Assembly (NCBI RefSeq): GCF_946463545.1
Contig: NZ_OX296583.1
Span: 1,215,035-1,279,034 of the forward strand
Source of the DNA: Methanothermococcus thermolithotrophicus DSM 2095
Lineage (GTDB): Archaea; AGJL01; Methanococci; Methanococcales; Methanococcaceae
Reading direction: 5' to 3'
DNA length: 64,000 nucleotides
The notes beneath the pieces are model-generated. The model was not told the origin of the DNA and did not search any database. It was given only the letters and a program-made list of their open reading frames with translations. Numbering within the stretch: the first letter of the stretch is position 1; every line of letters starts with the position of its first letter. This document shows, piece after piece, positions 9,152 to 18,214 of this stretch. The position numbers were made by a program, and so were the translations under genes.

Positions 9152-10417
9152 ATGAAACGAGTATTAATACTCTCTATTTTGGCATTGATATCATTGATTC
9201 CCGTAGCTATGGGGGCAGAAATCGGGGATGTAAATGCAGACAACTCAATAGATATTGCCGATGTGGTATATCTGTTCAAAAATAGAAATCTCAACCTTGA
9301 AGATGGAGATTTGAACTGTGATAATTCAATAGATATTGCCGATGTGGTATATCTGTTCAAAAACTATGATACATTTAGACGTCCAGTTGTATTTGCTGAA
9401 ACATTTAGTTTAGAGCCGCACTGGGATGAAGGATACTGTTATATAGTAGATTCAAAGGGATACAAATTTGTTTTATTAAAAGAAGGAGCAACAGCACCAA
9501 ATATCCCTGATGCAAAGGTAATAACAACACCTGTAAAAAACATTAGTACCATATTTTACTGTCCAATTGTTTCAACAGCAGATATATTAAATGATTCCTC
9601 ATGCTATGATACAATAAAAGGAGTTCCGAGCTCTGTTTTAAAATATTCGCCAGAACTTACAAAAAGATATAACGAAGGTAAAGTTGCAAATATTGGCTCA
9701 TCATCTGAAATTAATTATGATGTAGTGGTTAATACAAGTCCAGATATTGTATTCTTAGGAGATTGGTCATCCCATGATGCAATGGAAGCTAAATTAAATG
9801 AACTAGGTATTACAGTATCAAGGTTCTACACATACGATGAACCAACATTTCTAGGAAGGATAGAGTGGGTGAAATATGCCGCGGCCTTCTGGGGGGAAGA
9901 CAAGTACAACAAAACGAAAGATTACTTCCAAGGTGCATGGAAAAAGAAGAACGAGTTGTTAAGAACAACAAGAAATGCAAATGATTATCCAAAAGTTGTT
10001 AATTTCTGGAAGTGGAGTGATACAAGCACACCGAGTGTTCCACAGGCTCAGAATTTTTACAGTAGGTTGATAAATGACTTTAGAGGAGATTACGCATTTA
10101 ACGACATACCTGGAACAGGTTCTGAAAAATTAGATACAGAAACTTTCATGGAAAGAACAGTAAATGCTGATGTGATTATATTGAGGCAGTGTAAAGATAT
10201 AAAAACAAAAGAAGATTTATTGGCCAGATACCCAACCTCAGGCTTTGAAAACTTCAATGCATATAAAAATGGAAGATTCTATGTTTCAAAACCTGATTAC
10301 TATGTATGGGAAGCAAGGGACCCACTAGGATATATGGAGGATTATGCTAAGATGGTTCATCCAGAGTTATTCCCTAATGGAGATAATGATTTAAAGTACT
10401 ACATCAAACTTCAGTAA
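9152..10417 (+). CDS. Dockerin-tagged periplasmic-binding-protein-like receptor, copy 2
   Basis: A 421-aa secreted protein with a signal peptide (about 1-21, ending AMG-AE) and an N-terminal type I dockerin at about 25-72 that is identical over its core to copy 1. A class III binding-protein domain of about 345 residues follows. NYDVVVNTSPDIVFLGDW aligns with NYDIIINISPQAVLVYPG of copy 1, and GTGSEKLDTETFMERTVNADVIIL with its AKGADIWVV region. Overall similarity outside the dockerin is modest, so the two receptors may bind different ligands or forms of one ligand. Start at 9152 follows AAAGGTG. A TATA-like stretch lies near 9101-9112. The permease genes follow in the same direction after 300 nt. 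Family membership is clear; the ligand is not. Confidence 0.85.
   Translation: MKRVLILSILALISLIPVAMGAEIGDVNADNSIDIADVVYLFKNRNLNLEDGDLNCDNSIDIADVVYLFKNYDTFRRPVVFAETFSLEPHWDEGYCYIVDSKGYKFVLLKEGATAPNIPDAKVITTPVKNISTIFYCPIVSTADILNDSSCYDTIKGVPSSVLKYSPELTKRYNEGKVANIGSSSEINYDVVVNTSPDIVFLGDWSSHDAMEAKLNELGITVSRFYTYDEPTFLGRIEWVKYAAAFWGEDKYNKTKDYFQGAWKKKNELLRTTRNANDYPKVVNFWKWSDTSTPSVPQAQNFYSRLINDFRGDYAFNDIPGTGSEKLDTETFMERTVNADVIILRQCKDIKTKEDLLARYPTSGFENFNAYKNGRFYVSKPDYYVWEARDPLGYMEDYAKMVHPELFPNGDNDLKYYIKLQ
9227..9369 (+). repeat. 143-bp perfect inverted repeat, dockerin copy 2
   Basis: Identical to the reverse complement of 4921-5063. It contains two 38-bp exact direct repeats, 9245-9282 and 9326-9363, spaced 81 bp (27 codons), which correspond to the two dockerin half-sites. 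Confidence 0.9.
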
Positions 10418-10462
10418 ACTACCTGCCCTTATGGACTGGCATTTTATGGTCCTGTTAAAATA

Positions 10463-10484
10463 AATAATAAAATTTTTTATTATT
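10463..10484 (+). terminator. Possible terminator of the second dockerin receptor gene
   Basis: An AT-only inverted repeat (AATAATAAAA, then TTTTATTATT) about 45 nt after the stop codon, followed by more T-rich sequence. Confidence 0.4.
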
Positions 10485-10619
10485 TTTCCAATCTTCCGTT
10501 TTTTAGGAAAATTTACTAATAATTCAAGAGTTAATATTCCATTTACTATTACATTCGCTTTCAGGGTTCCATTCTTTTATAATGACGTGTCTTATTGAAA
10601 TTTTTATGGCTATATTATG

Positions 10620-10713
10620 TTATTTCCTATTTTTTTATAAATTTTAATAATTTAGATATTAAGTAGAATTTTTATATATTATTATTTCCTATTTTTTTAT
10701 AAATTTTAATAAT
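10620..10713 (+). repeat. 32-bp direct repeat flanking a TATA box before the permease gene
   Basis: A 32-bp AT-rich sequence occurs at 10620-10651 and again at 10682-10713 (62-bp period). A TTTATATA box lies between them at 10671-10678, 54-61 nt before the likely start codon. The second copy sits in the presumed 5' leader. The remainder of 10485-10619 shows no gene. Confidence 0.65.
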
Positions 10714-10731
10714 ATAGTTATGGGTGGAATT

Positions 10732-11781
10732 TTGAAAGTTAAAAGATTTTTGGGATTGTATATATTATCTTTAGTATTGTTGGTAATTTTATCTTATTTT
10801 AGTATTGCAGAAGGGACAATTCCAATAAAAGATGAACAGTTGGAAAAATATTTATTAGAAGGAACTACTGGAAATGTAATTATGGATCAAATTATAGAAA
10901 AATTAAGACTTCCAAGGGTTGTTGGAGCAATTGTTGTTGGATTAGGTATTGCCGTGGCAGGGATTTTAATGCAAGGGTATTTTAGAAATCCACTGGCAGA
11001 CCCCTATTTAATGGGTGTGGCAAGTGGAGCATCTCTTGGCGTTGTTTTGTATGTTTTTACATCGTTATTGTTTAAAATGGGGGTTCCTCGTTCAATATAT
11101 GGATTTATTATCTCTGCGTATATTGGCTCATTAGCCACCATGGTTGCTGTTATAAATATGGCAAGAATTGTAAAGCAAACTGCAACATTATTGATTTGCG
11201 GTATTATGATAGGAGCAATAGCATCTGGATTAACCACGCTTGTTGTATATACTGGGGATTATATGGGTGAAGAAAATTCCAAACTCGCAGAGTATTTAAT
11301 GTGGGGGATGGGCTCACTTAACAATTTAACATGGGGCCAGATTAAGATTATGACGATTGTAATAATTCCAACAGTTATTTTAACTTACATATTTTTTTCA
11401 AAAAAACTTGATGCAAACCTTCTTGGAGAGAAATATGCCATAAGTGTTGGAGTAGATGTAAAAAATTTAAGAAAATGGCTGATAACATTATCCTGCATAT
11501 TGACGGCAACTGTTGTATCATTTACAGGGCCTATTGCCTTTGTAGGGTTGGTATGTCCCATTATGGCAAGAATGATTTCTGGCACCTCAAAGCACATCTA
11601 TGTAATACCTATGACGGCTTTATTGGGTTCTATATATGTGCTATTTGCAGATATACTAACAAGACCTGGAGTAGTAATACCACAGACATCCAACAATATT
11701 CCACTATTGGCTCCATTATCCATAATCGGAGCTCCGATTGCTATAATTGTATATCTAAAAGTTAGAAAAATGGGAATATAA
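10732..11781 (+). CDS. FecCD/BtuC-type ABC permease 1
   Basis: About 349 aa from the TTG at 10732, which has GGTGG five to six nt upstream; an in-frame ATG at 10720 lacks a ribosome site. It is a polytopic membrane protein of the BtuC/FecCD family. [23 protein letters not shown] and [18 protein letters not shown] are family hallmarks, and GFVGL-type [17 protein letters not shown] is the late conserved segment. It translocates a siderophore, cobalamin, haem or metal chelate using the cognate ATPase. It is followed 16 nt later by a second, divergent FecCD permease, suggesting a heterodimeric channel. Unusually for the family, the ATPase gene is convergent on the other strand. Confidence 0.85.
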   Translation: MKVKRFLGLYILSLVLLVILSYFSIAEGTIPIKDEQLEKYLLEGTTGNVIMDQIIEKLRLPRVVGAIVVGLGIAVAGILMQGYFRNPLADPYLMGVASGASLGVVLYVFTSLLFKMGVPRSIYGFIISAYIGSLATMVAVINMARIVKQTATLLICGIMIGAIASGLTTLVVYTGDYMGEENSKLAEYLMWGMGSLNNLTWGQIKIMTIVIIPTVILTYIFFSKKLDANLLGEKYAISVGVDVKNLRKWLITLSCILTATVVSFTGPIAFVGLVCPIMARMISGTSKHIYVIPMTALLGSIYVLFADILTRPGVVIPQTSNNIPLLAPLSIIGAPIAIIVYLKVRKMGI

Positions 11782-11797
11782 AATTTAAAAATGGGAT

Positions 11798-12928
11798 ATG
11801 ATGAATTATAGATATGTTATAATTTTAGCTTTACTTGTTTCAGTGGTTGGATTATTTATTACTGGGGTGTATTTTGGTGGAAATGCCAAATCAATTACAA
11901 TAGATGATACTACAAATTTTGTTATATATCAAACAAAAAGTACGGTGGATTCCATATATTATAAAATAACTGGGAAGCATATTTTTCCCCAAACTCCATT
12001 GGATGAAAGTACTAAATTTAAATATATCATATTAAAAAAATATCGTTTACCACCAATTGTTGGAGCAATTCTTGTGGGTTTAACGTTATCAACATGCGGT
12101 TTAATGTTGCAGACATTATTTAGAAATCTTTTATCATCCCCATATACGACAGGTATCTCAAGTGGAGTTTTATTTGCTGTTACACTTGTTATATTTATAT
12201 ATAGTTTTGCAGAACTATTTTCAACCTTTAAAGTAGATGAAAATATAATAGCAGGATGGTGTGGTGGATTATTATCACTAATCATGCTTATTATTATAGC
12301 CCTTAGGGTTAAAGAAGTAAATGGAGTTTTGATTGTTGCTCTGTTAATGAGTTACCTATTTAGGGGAATAAGTGCATATCTAATGGCAAATGGAACAGAT
12401 TTTACAATTCAGGAGTATTATACGTTCATTATTGGAAATGTAGCGAGAGTTAATGTAAATAATATATTTCAGATGGTCATATCCACAATAGTATTTATAA
12501 TTGGGAGTATTTTTTTAATAAAACCATTAAACGCCCTGTTATTTGGTGAAACCTACGCAAAAAGTTTTGGGTTAAATGTAAAAAAGATTAGAATATTGAT
12601 ACTATTATTGGCATCATTTATTGTAGGGGTTATAATTCCGTATGTTGGGTTAATGGCATTTGTGGGTATTGCAGCACCATATTTGGCAAGACCTATTATA
12701 AGAACCTCAGACCACAGGTGGCTACTGCCTGCAACTATGCTTGTTGGTGTGGTGTTGATGCTCATGTGTCATATTATTTCATTGAAATACTGGGTCCCCA
12801 TCTTTTACCTGTATAATATAGACCGTCCAGCTCAGGTTTTACCAATAGGCTCCATCCTTGACGTACTAGGTGGATTACTGGTAATATATTTAGTATATAA
12901 TGGTGAAAAAAAGATAAGAATACAATAA
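11798..12928 (+). CDS. FecCD/BtuC-type ABC permease 2
   Basis: A 376-aa polytopic membrane protein of the same family as the preceding gene but clearly divergent (LPPIVGAILVGLTLSTCGLMLQT; FRNLLSSPYTTGISSG; YVGLMAFVGIAAPYLAR). The region between the first transmembrane helix and the first family motif is longer than in permease 1, giving an extra extracellular segment at about 28-70. The pair plausibly forms one heterodimeric transporter, as in FecCD, with receptor specificity provided by the two dockerin-tagged binding proteins. Start at 11798, or the adjacent ATG at 11801. Confidence 0.83.
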   Translation: MMNYRYVIILALLVSVVGLFITGVYFGGNAKSITIDDTTNFVIYQTKSTVDSIYYKITGKHIFPQTPLDESTKFKYIILKKYRLPPIVGAILVGLTLSTCGLMLQTLFRNLLSSPYTTGISSGVLFAVTLVIFIYSFAELFSTFKVDENIIAGWCGGLLSLIMLIIIALRVKEVNGVLIVALLMSYLFRGISAYLMANGTDFTIQEYYTFIIGNVARVNVNNIFQMVISTIVFIIGSIFLIKPLNALLFGETYAKSFGLNVKKIRILILLLASFIVGVIIPYVGLMAFVGIAAPYLARPIIRTSDHRWLLPATMLVGVVLMLMCHIISLKYWVPIFYLYNIDRPAQVLPIGSILDVLGGLLVIYLVYNGEKKIRIQ

Positions 12929-12987
12929 ATAATAAACATGCAAAAAAATAAACAATAAAATAGATTTGATTATTCTTCAATTAATCA

Positions 12988-14127
12988 TTATTCTAACATC
13001 TCTTTTAAAGATTTAATATTTCCATCATATTTTATTACCTTCTTATTCGTATTAATCGCATGTTCAACAAGTTTTTTATTTAAAATATTGGTCTGCCCCA
13101 CTGGAAAATCCGTATATATAACTACATCAGATGTTCTGAGCTCATGTAATGCCTTTTCAAATTTTTCATTTGATATGGGTTCATAAGGCTCTTCGCATAT
13201 TATCTCCAATTCCATGGTTTTTGCCACAATATAATCTATATCATTTTTATGTAATATTCCTACAACCACATCGTATCCATTCTTAGTAAGAAATCTTAAC
13301 ACATCAACACCTGTCCCTGCACCACAAACTAAAAAAATCCTATTATAACCCCCAAATCCAGAATTTGCATTTTTTAGTTCAAAATAACCTATTATTTCGT
13401 TGTAATTTGCATTATCCAAATCATAAAGATTATTTACGATTTCTTTTTTCATAACATCCTCTGGATGTCCGTATGCTATTACCCTGTGGTTTTTTATTAA
13501 TGCCATTTTATCGGCTATCCTCAGAGCGAGCTCTATATCATGAAGTGTAACAATTATTGCTAAATTATTTTCTGTTGCAAGTTTTCTCAGTAAAAGAGTC
13601 AGTTCAATTTTATGTTTTGCATCCAAAAAACTCGTTGGCTCATCCAGTATGAGAGCGTTAGGTTTCTGAGCAAGAGCTCTTGCTATCATTATCTTCTGTC
13701 TCTCCCCATCACTCATTTCAAAAAAGTTTTTATTTAATAGATACTCGGCATTTACAGATTTTGCGGCATGTGTGATTATTTCCTTATCCTTTTCGGTTAA
13801 TCTACCAAATAAATCAGTGTAAGGGTGCCGTCCAATGGCGATAATATCATATCCAGTCATATTTCCCGGATTTACTCGCTCAGTTAATACCACTGCCATT
13901 TCCTTTGCAAGTTTTTTTGGCGTTAAACTATGTATATTTTGACCATTTAAATAAACTACCCCCTTTTTAGGTTTTAAATATGTTGCTATGGTTTTTAGAA
14001 GTGTGGATTTACCTGCACCATTTGGACCTATGATGCACAGTATTTCTCTTTCCTTTATATGTAAATTCACATCTTCAACTACAATATAATTTTTATATCC
14101 TACAGTTAAATTCTCAGTTTTTAACAT
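12988..14127 (-). CDS. FecE/BtuD-type ABC ATPase with extra C-terminal domain
   Basis: A 379-aa protein. Residues 1 to about 250 are an ABC ATPase: Walker A GPNGAGKST at 34-42, signature MSDGERQK near 143, Walker B ALILDEPTS, then switch histidine in LHDIE. Such ATPases usually end near 255-265 residues. Here a further 115 or so residues follow, opening FLVCGAGTGVDVLRFLTKNGYDVVVG and containing SDVVIYTDFPVGQTN, which looks like a small Rossmann-like nucleotide-binding fold. Its role is unknown; it could be regulatory. The gene converges on the permeases and is the only transporter ATPase nearby, so it probably energises them. Downstream spacing to permease 2 is about 60 nt. Confidence 0.85.
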   Translation of the reverse strand: MLKTENLTVGYKNYIVVEDVNLHIKEREILCIIGPNGAGKSTLLKTIATYLKPKKGVVYLNGQNIHSLTPKKLAKEMAVVLTERVNPGNMTGYDIIAIGRHPYTDLFGRLTEKDKEIITHAAKSVNAEYLLNKNFFEMSDGERQKIMIARALAQKPNALILDEPTSFLDAKHKIELTLLLRKLATENNLAIIVTLHDIELALRIADKMALIKNHRVIAYGHPEDVMKKEIVNNLYDLDNANYNEIIGYFELKNANSGFGGYNRIFLVCGAGTGVDVLRFLTKNGYDVVVGILHKNDIDYIVAKTMELEIICEEPYEPISNEKFEKALHELRTSDVVIYTDFPVGQTNILNKKLVEHAINTNKKVIKYDGNIKSLKEMLE

Positions 14128-14504
14128 ATATTATCACGATTTAAATTTATTTATTATCATATCATACCAAACCCGTTATTATATTAATTGTAAATTTTCT
14201 TTAATAATATGTATAAATACTTTTATCAAGTGTCTACTTTAATAAACGCCACAAAATATATACTCACTAAAAATAATACAACCTTCTAACTAATGGCCTA
14301 AGTTTTTGGTGCTGAGCTCAGAGTAATATACCTAATGATAATGCTACCACCGATATATCCAAAAAAATATTTGTTGGGGTTATCAAATCTTTAAAAGAAA
14401 AATCCTGCCCCTTCATAGTTGCTACTCCCTGCATGTAATAGTATATTATACACTATGGGTCATTAACAACATATACTTTTTACAGGACATGTTAAACATG
14501 GAAT
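14128..14504. other. Intergenic region between the ABC ATPase and cobN
   Basis: No complete gene is visible. A 40-codon open stretch at 14316-14438 could be a remnant but has no start or recognisable family. A CTGAGCTCAG palindrome lies at 14312-14321. Confidence 0.4.
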
Positions 14505-17500
14505 TTATTTAATGGCCAAATTTTCCTTTAATTTATCTTTCCATGTTAAATCAATATCAATGCCCCCGCCTTGGAAGTCTCCAATATCAACATCTCCGTA
14601 GGTGTCCTCAATATCTCCTTCAATTTCCATATAAATTCTTTTTAATTCTTCAAGGTTCTCTTCACTTGTTTTCCAAAGGCCTCTTTGATATGCCTCCAGC
14701 AATCTCCTACTAATTTCTTCTAATGCATAGATGTTGTTTTCTTTAAAGAATTTCCTATTTTCCTCATTTTTCACATGGGTGTTGAATATCTCATCAAAAA
14801 CCCAATTATCAACCTCTTTTGTTGTGGCACTCCATCCAAATACTCTTCCAACTCTCTTCGCTATATCTCCTGCCCCTTTATAATCATGTCTTTTCATCCC
14901 TTCAATCCACTTTGGATTTAAAAGTTTTGATAAGGAAACCCTCTCTATCTCCTCCTTTAAAGTCCTTATCTCAACTTTATTTGGATTTCTCGTATCCTCA
15001 TAATAGACCTTAACATCCTTTTTTGAAATGACCCTTGCAGCATTTGTTAATCCACCATGCGTTCCAAAATAACTACAGCATCCAAATAAATCATATTCAT
15101 CAGTAACGGTTTTGTTAAATGTCAAGTCAACACTCTTTAAGATACTTTCAAATGCATCCTTTGCAAATGTTCCGTGAACATTTTTTCCATAAGCATATGA
15201 GTTCCAAAGCATGAATGCATCCTTTAAATCTTCCTCATTTTCCCATGCACTTGAATATATTGCATATTTAACCCCATTCCCATAAGTCCCTGGTTTTGAA
15301 CTGAATATTCTATATGTTGCTTCTCTGAGGGATAACTCCTTCTCTAAACCTTCTAACACATGTTTTTTAACAAAATTCATCTCTATTGGTTCATCTAACT
15401 TTGCCACTTTTGTTATTGCCTCATCAACAATTTCTATACAATTTGGGAAATTATCTCTCAAAATCCCACTAACCCTTATAGTCACATCAATTCTCGGTCT
15501 TCCCAACTCCTCCAATGGAATAACTTCTACACCAACAATCGTCCCATGTTTCCATTTTGGTTTAACCCCTAATAGATGAAGAATTTGTGCCATCCCCTCT
15601 CCATCAGACCACATAATATCTGATGCCATCCAATAACTAGCAACGTTTTCAGGATATTTACCATTTTCGTTGATATATTTTTCAATCAACTTCTCAGCCA
15701 ATAAAACTCCGACCCTATATGCTGCCTTTGTTGGAATCTTATACGGATCAAGAGAATAGAAGTTCCTTCCAGTTGGAAGAATATCATCCCTTCCTCTTGT
15801 TATTAATCCAGATGGTCCCGGTTCTATATATTTTACATCAATGGCATTTAAAAGTGCATTTATTTCCTTAGATTGTTCTAATCTTTCATTTATATCAAAT
15901 ATTTTTTCTTTTAATTCATTATCCTCAATATTTATTCCATCTAATACGTTTTTTATCTCATCTTGCAACTTTCTTTTATATTCAAACTCCAAAATGGTAT
16001 TTATAAATTCAACTTTTCTTTCCCCGCTTGGTAGTTCCCCAAATATATGCATACCATCATTTATCTTTGAATTCTTTATCATTTCCAAGGTATTTCTCAA
16101 TTCATCAAAGATTTCCTTAAAGTTTGAATGAATTGAGTAAGACTCTTCGAGTTTTGCAGCTCTCCGCTTTGCTCCGATATCACCTTCTTTTGAAATATTT
16201 TCTATTTTCTCCTTAATTTTTAATAAGTTGGTTTTCTTTACTTCTTCAATAATTAAATGCTCTAACTGATGCCTTCTTGATGTATTCATATCTTTTAGAT
16301 ATTCGTTTACATAATTATCTAGGGTTTCAAGTTCTTCATTCATTGCATCGGTCATTACCGTTTGCATGTGGTCAATTAATACTGCATAACTTCTTCTCTT
16401 TGCAATAGTTCCCTCTGGTGGGTTATCTGAGTTGTAAATGTATAAGTGAGGAATGTCATTTATGCAGATATCTGGATAACATTCATTTGATAAACCAACA
16501 TTCTTCCCAGGCAAAAATTCCAAAGTACCGTGGGTTCCAACATGAACTATAACATCAGCAATCTCACTGAAATACTTATATGTGGCAATGTATTGGTGTG
16601 TTGGTGGGCATTCTGGGTCGTGCAAAATTTTGCATACGTTTCCATCACATCTTGCTCCCGCACAACCTCTCTTTGGTTGAACGCAGACATATATATTTCC
16701 AAATTCTAAGCCAGTTATGACAATCTTGTTTTTTCCAGTACTGTCTTTATAAATCATAGATGCTGGGATATCTTTTCCATTTAAGTCTCCCCACGTATCT
16801 AAAACCTTCTTTTTAACGTTTTCTGGAAGTGTCTTGAAGTATTCCATATACTCTTCTTCATCCATTAGGTATAGATGGCCTCCTTTTGCAATAATCTCAT
16901 TTACAGTCGTCCATCTAAATTCGGAGATTGCCTTTTTGTCTAATATCAATTTTGCCAATTCGTTTCCATTTTTGGGAATATTTTCAATACAATAACCTTC
17001 CTCGTTCATCTTTTTCATTATTCTTATCAAACTTTCAAATGAATCCAAATGTGCAGCACTTCCAACCGTTGCCTCAACAGATGCACATGCAGCATTATGC
17101 AAAACAAATATGACTTTTCTATCTTTTTTTGGTTTGTTTTTTAATTCCATCCATTTTTTTATTCTTTTAACTACTTTATCAATCCTATCATCTATTGGCA
17201 TTTTCTTTTCCAAGTTCCCCTCCTTATGTACGGTTCCAATTAAAATTGGTTCTATAACCCCTTCAAATTCAGGTAAGGCAATTGTCCACCCTATATCCGC
17301 AGATAATCCTTGTATGTCATTTTTCCATTCTTCGTAGGTTTTGTAGTAGCTCACTATTGGATGGAAAACAGGGATGTTGAGTTTTTTTAGGACATCTATT
17401 CCTTGCAATTTCTTTAAACTGCCTTTTTCAACGACCGTTCCCAATGGAAAAGATAGTAAATTTATTAATGTATCTATTATTGGTTTTTCATTCTTAAAGA

Positions 17501-18170
17501 AGTATTTTAAGATACACTCTCCCCCTCCTATGGCATTTAAATCTTCATTTTTTGCCCCATAAGAAAAAACAGGAATTATATTAAAGTATTTTTCCAATTT
17601 ACTTATCAGGGCATTTATAACGCCCATATCTTCATTCATAAGATAATGTCTTGAAAATAAAACCCCTATGGTATTCTTTTTATTAAAGTCTGCATTATTT
17701 AAAAATTCATCCAGATTCTCAAAGATTTCTCCCCTATAAAATATACCTTGGAAGGGTAGTTCTTTTGGTGGAGATAGGGGGAGGGCCATGTTTAAGGTTT
17801 CTTTTATAAGGTACATAATGAGATTTTTGAAATTTTCAACTCCTCCGTAAACCGTATATAGATATGCTTTGTGAGATAGCTTTGAGTTCCAATATGTGGG
17901 ATCTTGGCTTGTTACTATTAAATTTTTGAATTTATTGGCACTAATATCTTCATAAAAATCATCAGTGGAAGTTCTATACATAAAAACAATATCCGACTTT
18001 TTTGCGTCATTTAAAAAATCGTCCAATTTATCTGGCATATCTTTTGTTGAATATAGTCTTAAATCAACATTTAAATGAGATAATTCTTTTTTTAATTCAT
18101 CCCATGCTTTGTTTAATATGGAGCAATAGGATGCCCACATTAGGGTAGTTATAGTTATGGTTTTAGACAT
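14505..18170 (-). CDS. cobN: CobN/BchH-family chelatase large subunit
   Basis: A 1221-aa protein of the CobN/ChlH family, the large porphyrinoid-binding subunit of ATP-dependent metal chelatases. Family segments include VGTHGTLEFLPGKNVGLS near residue 545, the PSGLITRGRDDILPTGRNFYSLDP segment, and YWMASDIMWSDGEGMAQILHLLGVKP. Length is typical for CobN. It is divergent from the ChlI/ChlD-like gene at 18441 that supplies the AAA+ partners, so a CobN-ChlI-ChlD complex is expected. Methanogens of this order usually insert cobalt early with the small CbiX/CfbA enzyme, so the substrate of this CobN cannot be assumed. Its place beside a chelate uptake system allows cobalt insertion, remodelling or removal of metal from an imported tetrapyrrole. 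The start at 18170 follows GGTGAT, and a 14-mer shared with the dockerin receptor gene lies 31 nt upstream. Confidence 0.88.
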   Translation of the reverse strand: MSKTITITTLMWASYCSILNKAWDELKKELSHLNVDLRLYSTKDMPDKLDDFLNDAKKSDIVFMYRTSTDDFYEDISANKFKNLIVTSQDPTYWNSKLSHKAYLYTVYGGVENFKNLIMYLIKETLNMALPLSPPKELPFQGIFYRGEIFENLDEFLNNADFNKKNTIGVLFSRHYLMNEDMGVINALISKLEKYFNIIPVFSYGAKNEDLNAIGGGECILKYFFKNEKPIIDTLINLLSFPLGTVVEKGSLKKLQGIDVLKKLNIPVFHPIVSYYKTYEEWKNDIQGLSADIGWTIALPEFEGVIEPILIGTVHKEGNLEKKMPIDDRIDKVVKRIKKWMELKNKPKKDRKVIFVLHNAACASVEATVGSAAHLDSFESLIRIMKKMNEEGYCIENIPKNGNELAKLILDKKAISEFRWTTVNEIIAKGGHLYLMDEEEYMEYFKTLPENVKKKVLDTWGDLNGKDIPASMIYKDSTGKNKIVITGLEFGNIYVCVQPKRGCAGARCDGNVCKILHDPECPPTHQYIATYKYFSEIADVIVHVGTHGTLEFLPGKNVGLSNECYPDICINDIPHLYIYNSDNPPEGTIAKRRSYAVLIDHMQTVMTDAMNEELETLDNYVNEYLKDMNTSRRHQLEHLIIEEVKKTNLLKIKEKIENISKEGDIGAKRRAAKLEESYSIHSNFKEIFDELRNTLEMIKNSKINDGMHIFGELPSGERKVEFINTILEFEYKRKLQDEIKNVLDGINIEDNELKEKIFDINERLEQSKEINALLNAIDVKYIEPGPSGLITRGRDDILPTGRNFYSLDPYKIPTKAAYRVGVLLAEKLIEKYINENGKYPENVASYWMASDIMWSDGEGMAQILHLLGVKPKWKHGTIVGVEVIPLEELGRPRIDVTIRVSGILRDNFPNCIEIVDEAITKVAKLDEPIEMNFVKKHVLEGLEKELSLREATYRIFSSKPGTYGNGVKYAIYSSAWENEEDLKDAFMLWNSYAYGKNVHGTFAKDAFESILKSVDLTFNKTVTDEYDLFGCCSYFGTHGGLTNAARVISKKDVKVYYEDTRNPNKVEIRTLKEEIERVSLSKLLNPKWIEGMKRHDYKGAGDIAKRVGRVFGWSATTKEVDNWVFDEIFNTHVKNEENRKFFKENNIYALEEISRRLLEAYQRGLWKTSEENLEELKRIYMEIEGDIEDTYGDVDIGDFQGGGIDIDLTWKDKLKENLAIK

Positions 18171-18200
18171 ATAATCACCATAAAAATCTCATACTTTTAT

Positions 18201-18214
18201 TATTCTAATCATAT
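18201..18214 (-). promoter_or_regulatory. Candidate operator shared with the dockerin receptor (cobN copy)
   Basis: Coding-strand ATATGATTAGAATA ends 31 nt before the cobN ATG, the same spacing as at 5202-5215. A TATA-like AAATATAAAT lies roughly 20-30 nt further upstream near 18236-18246, so a bound protein would sit at the transcription start. Confidence 0.4.

Noticed and set aside
10418-10719. Cobalamin riboswitch ahead of the permeases
   Set aside because: No B12-box-like conserved core is visible and such riboswitches are bacterial; the region is AT-rich repeats.
14316-14438. Degraded gene remnant between the ABC ATPase and cobN
   Set aside because: A 40-codon open stretch without start, ribosome site or recognisable family is within chance for an intergenic region.
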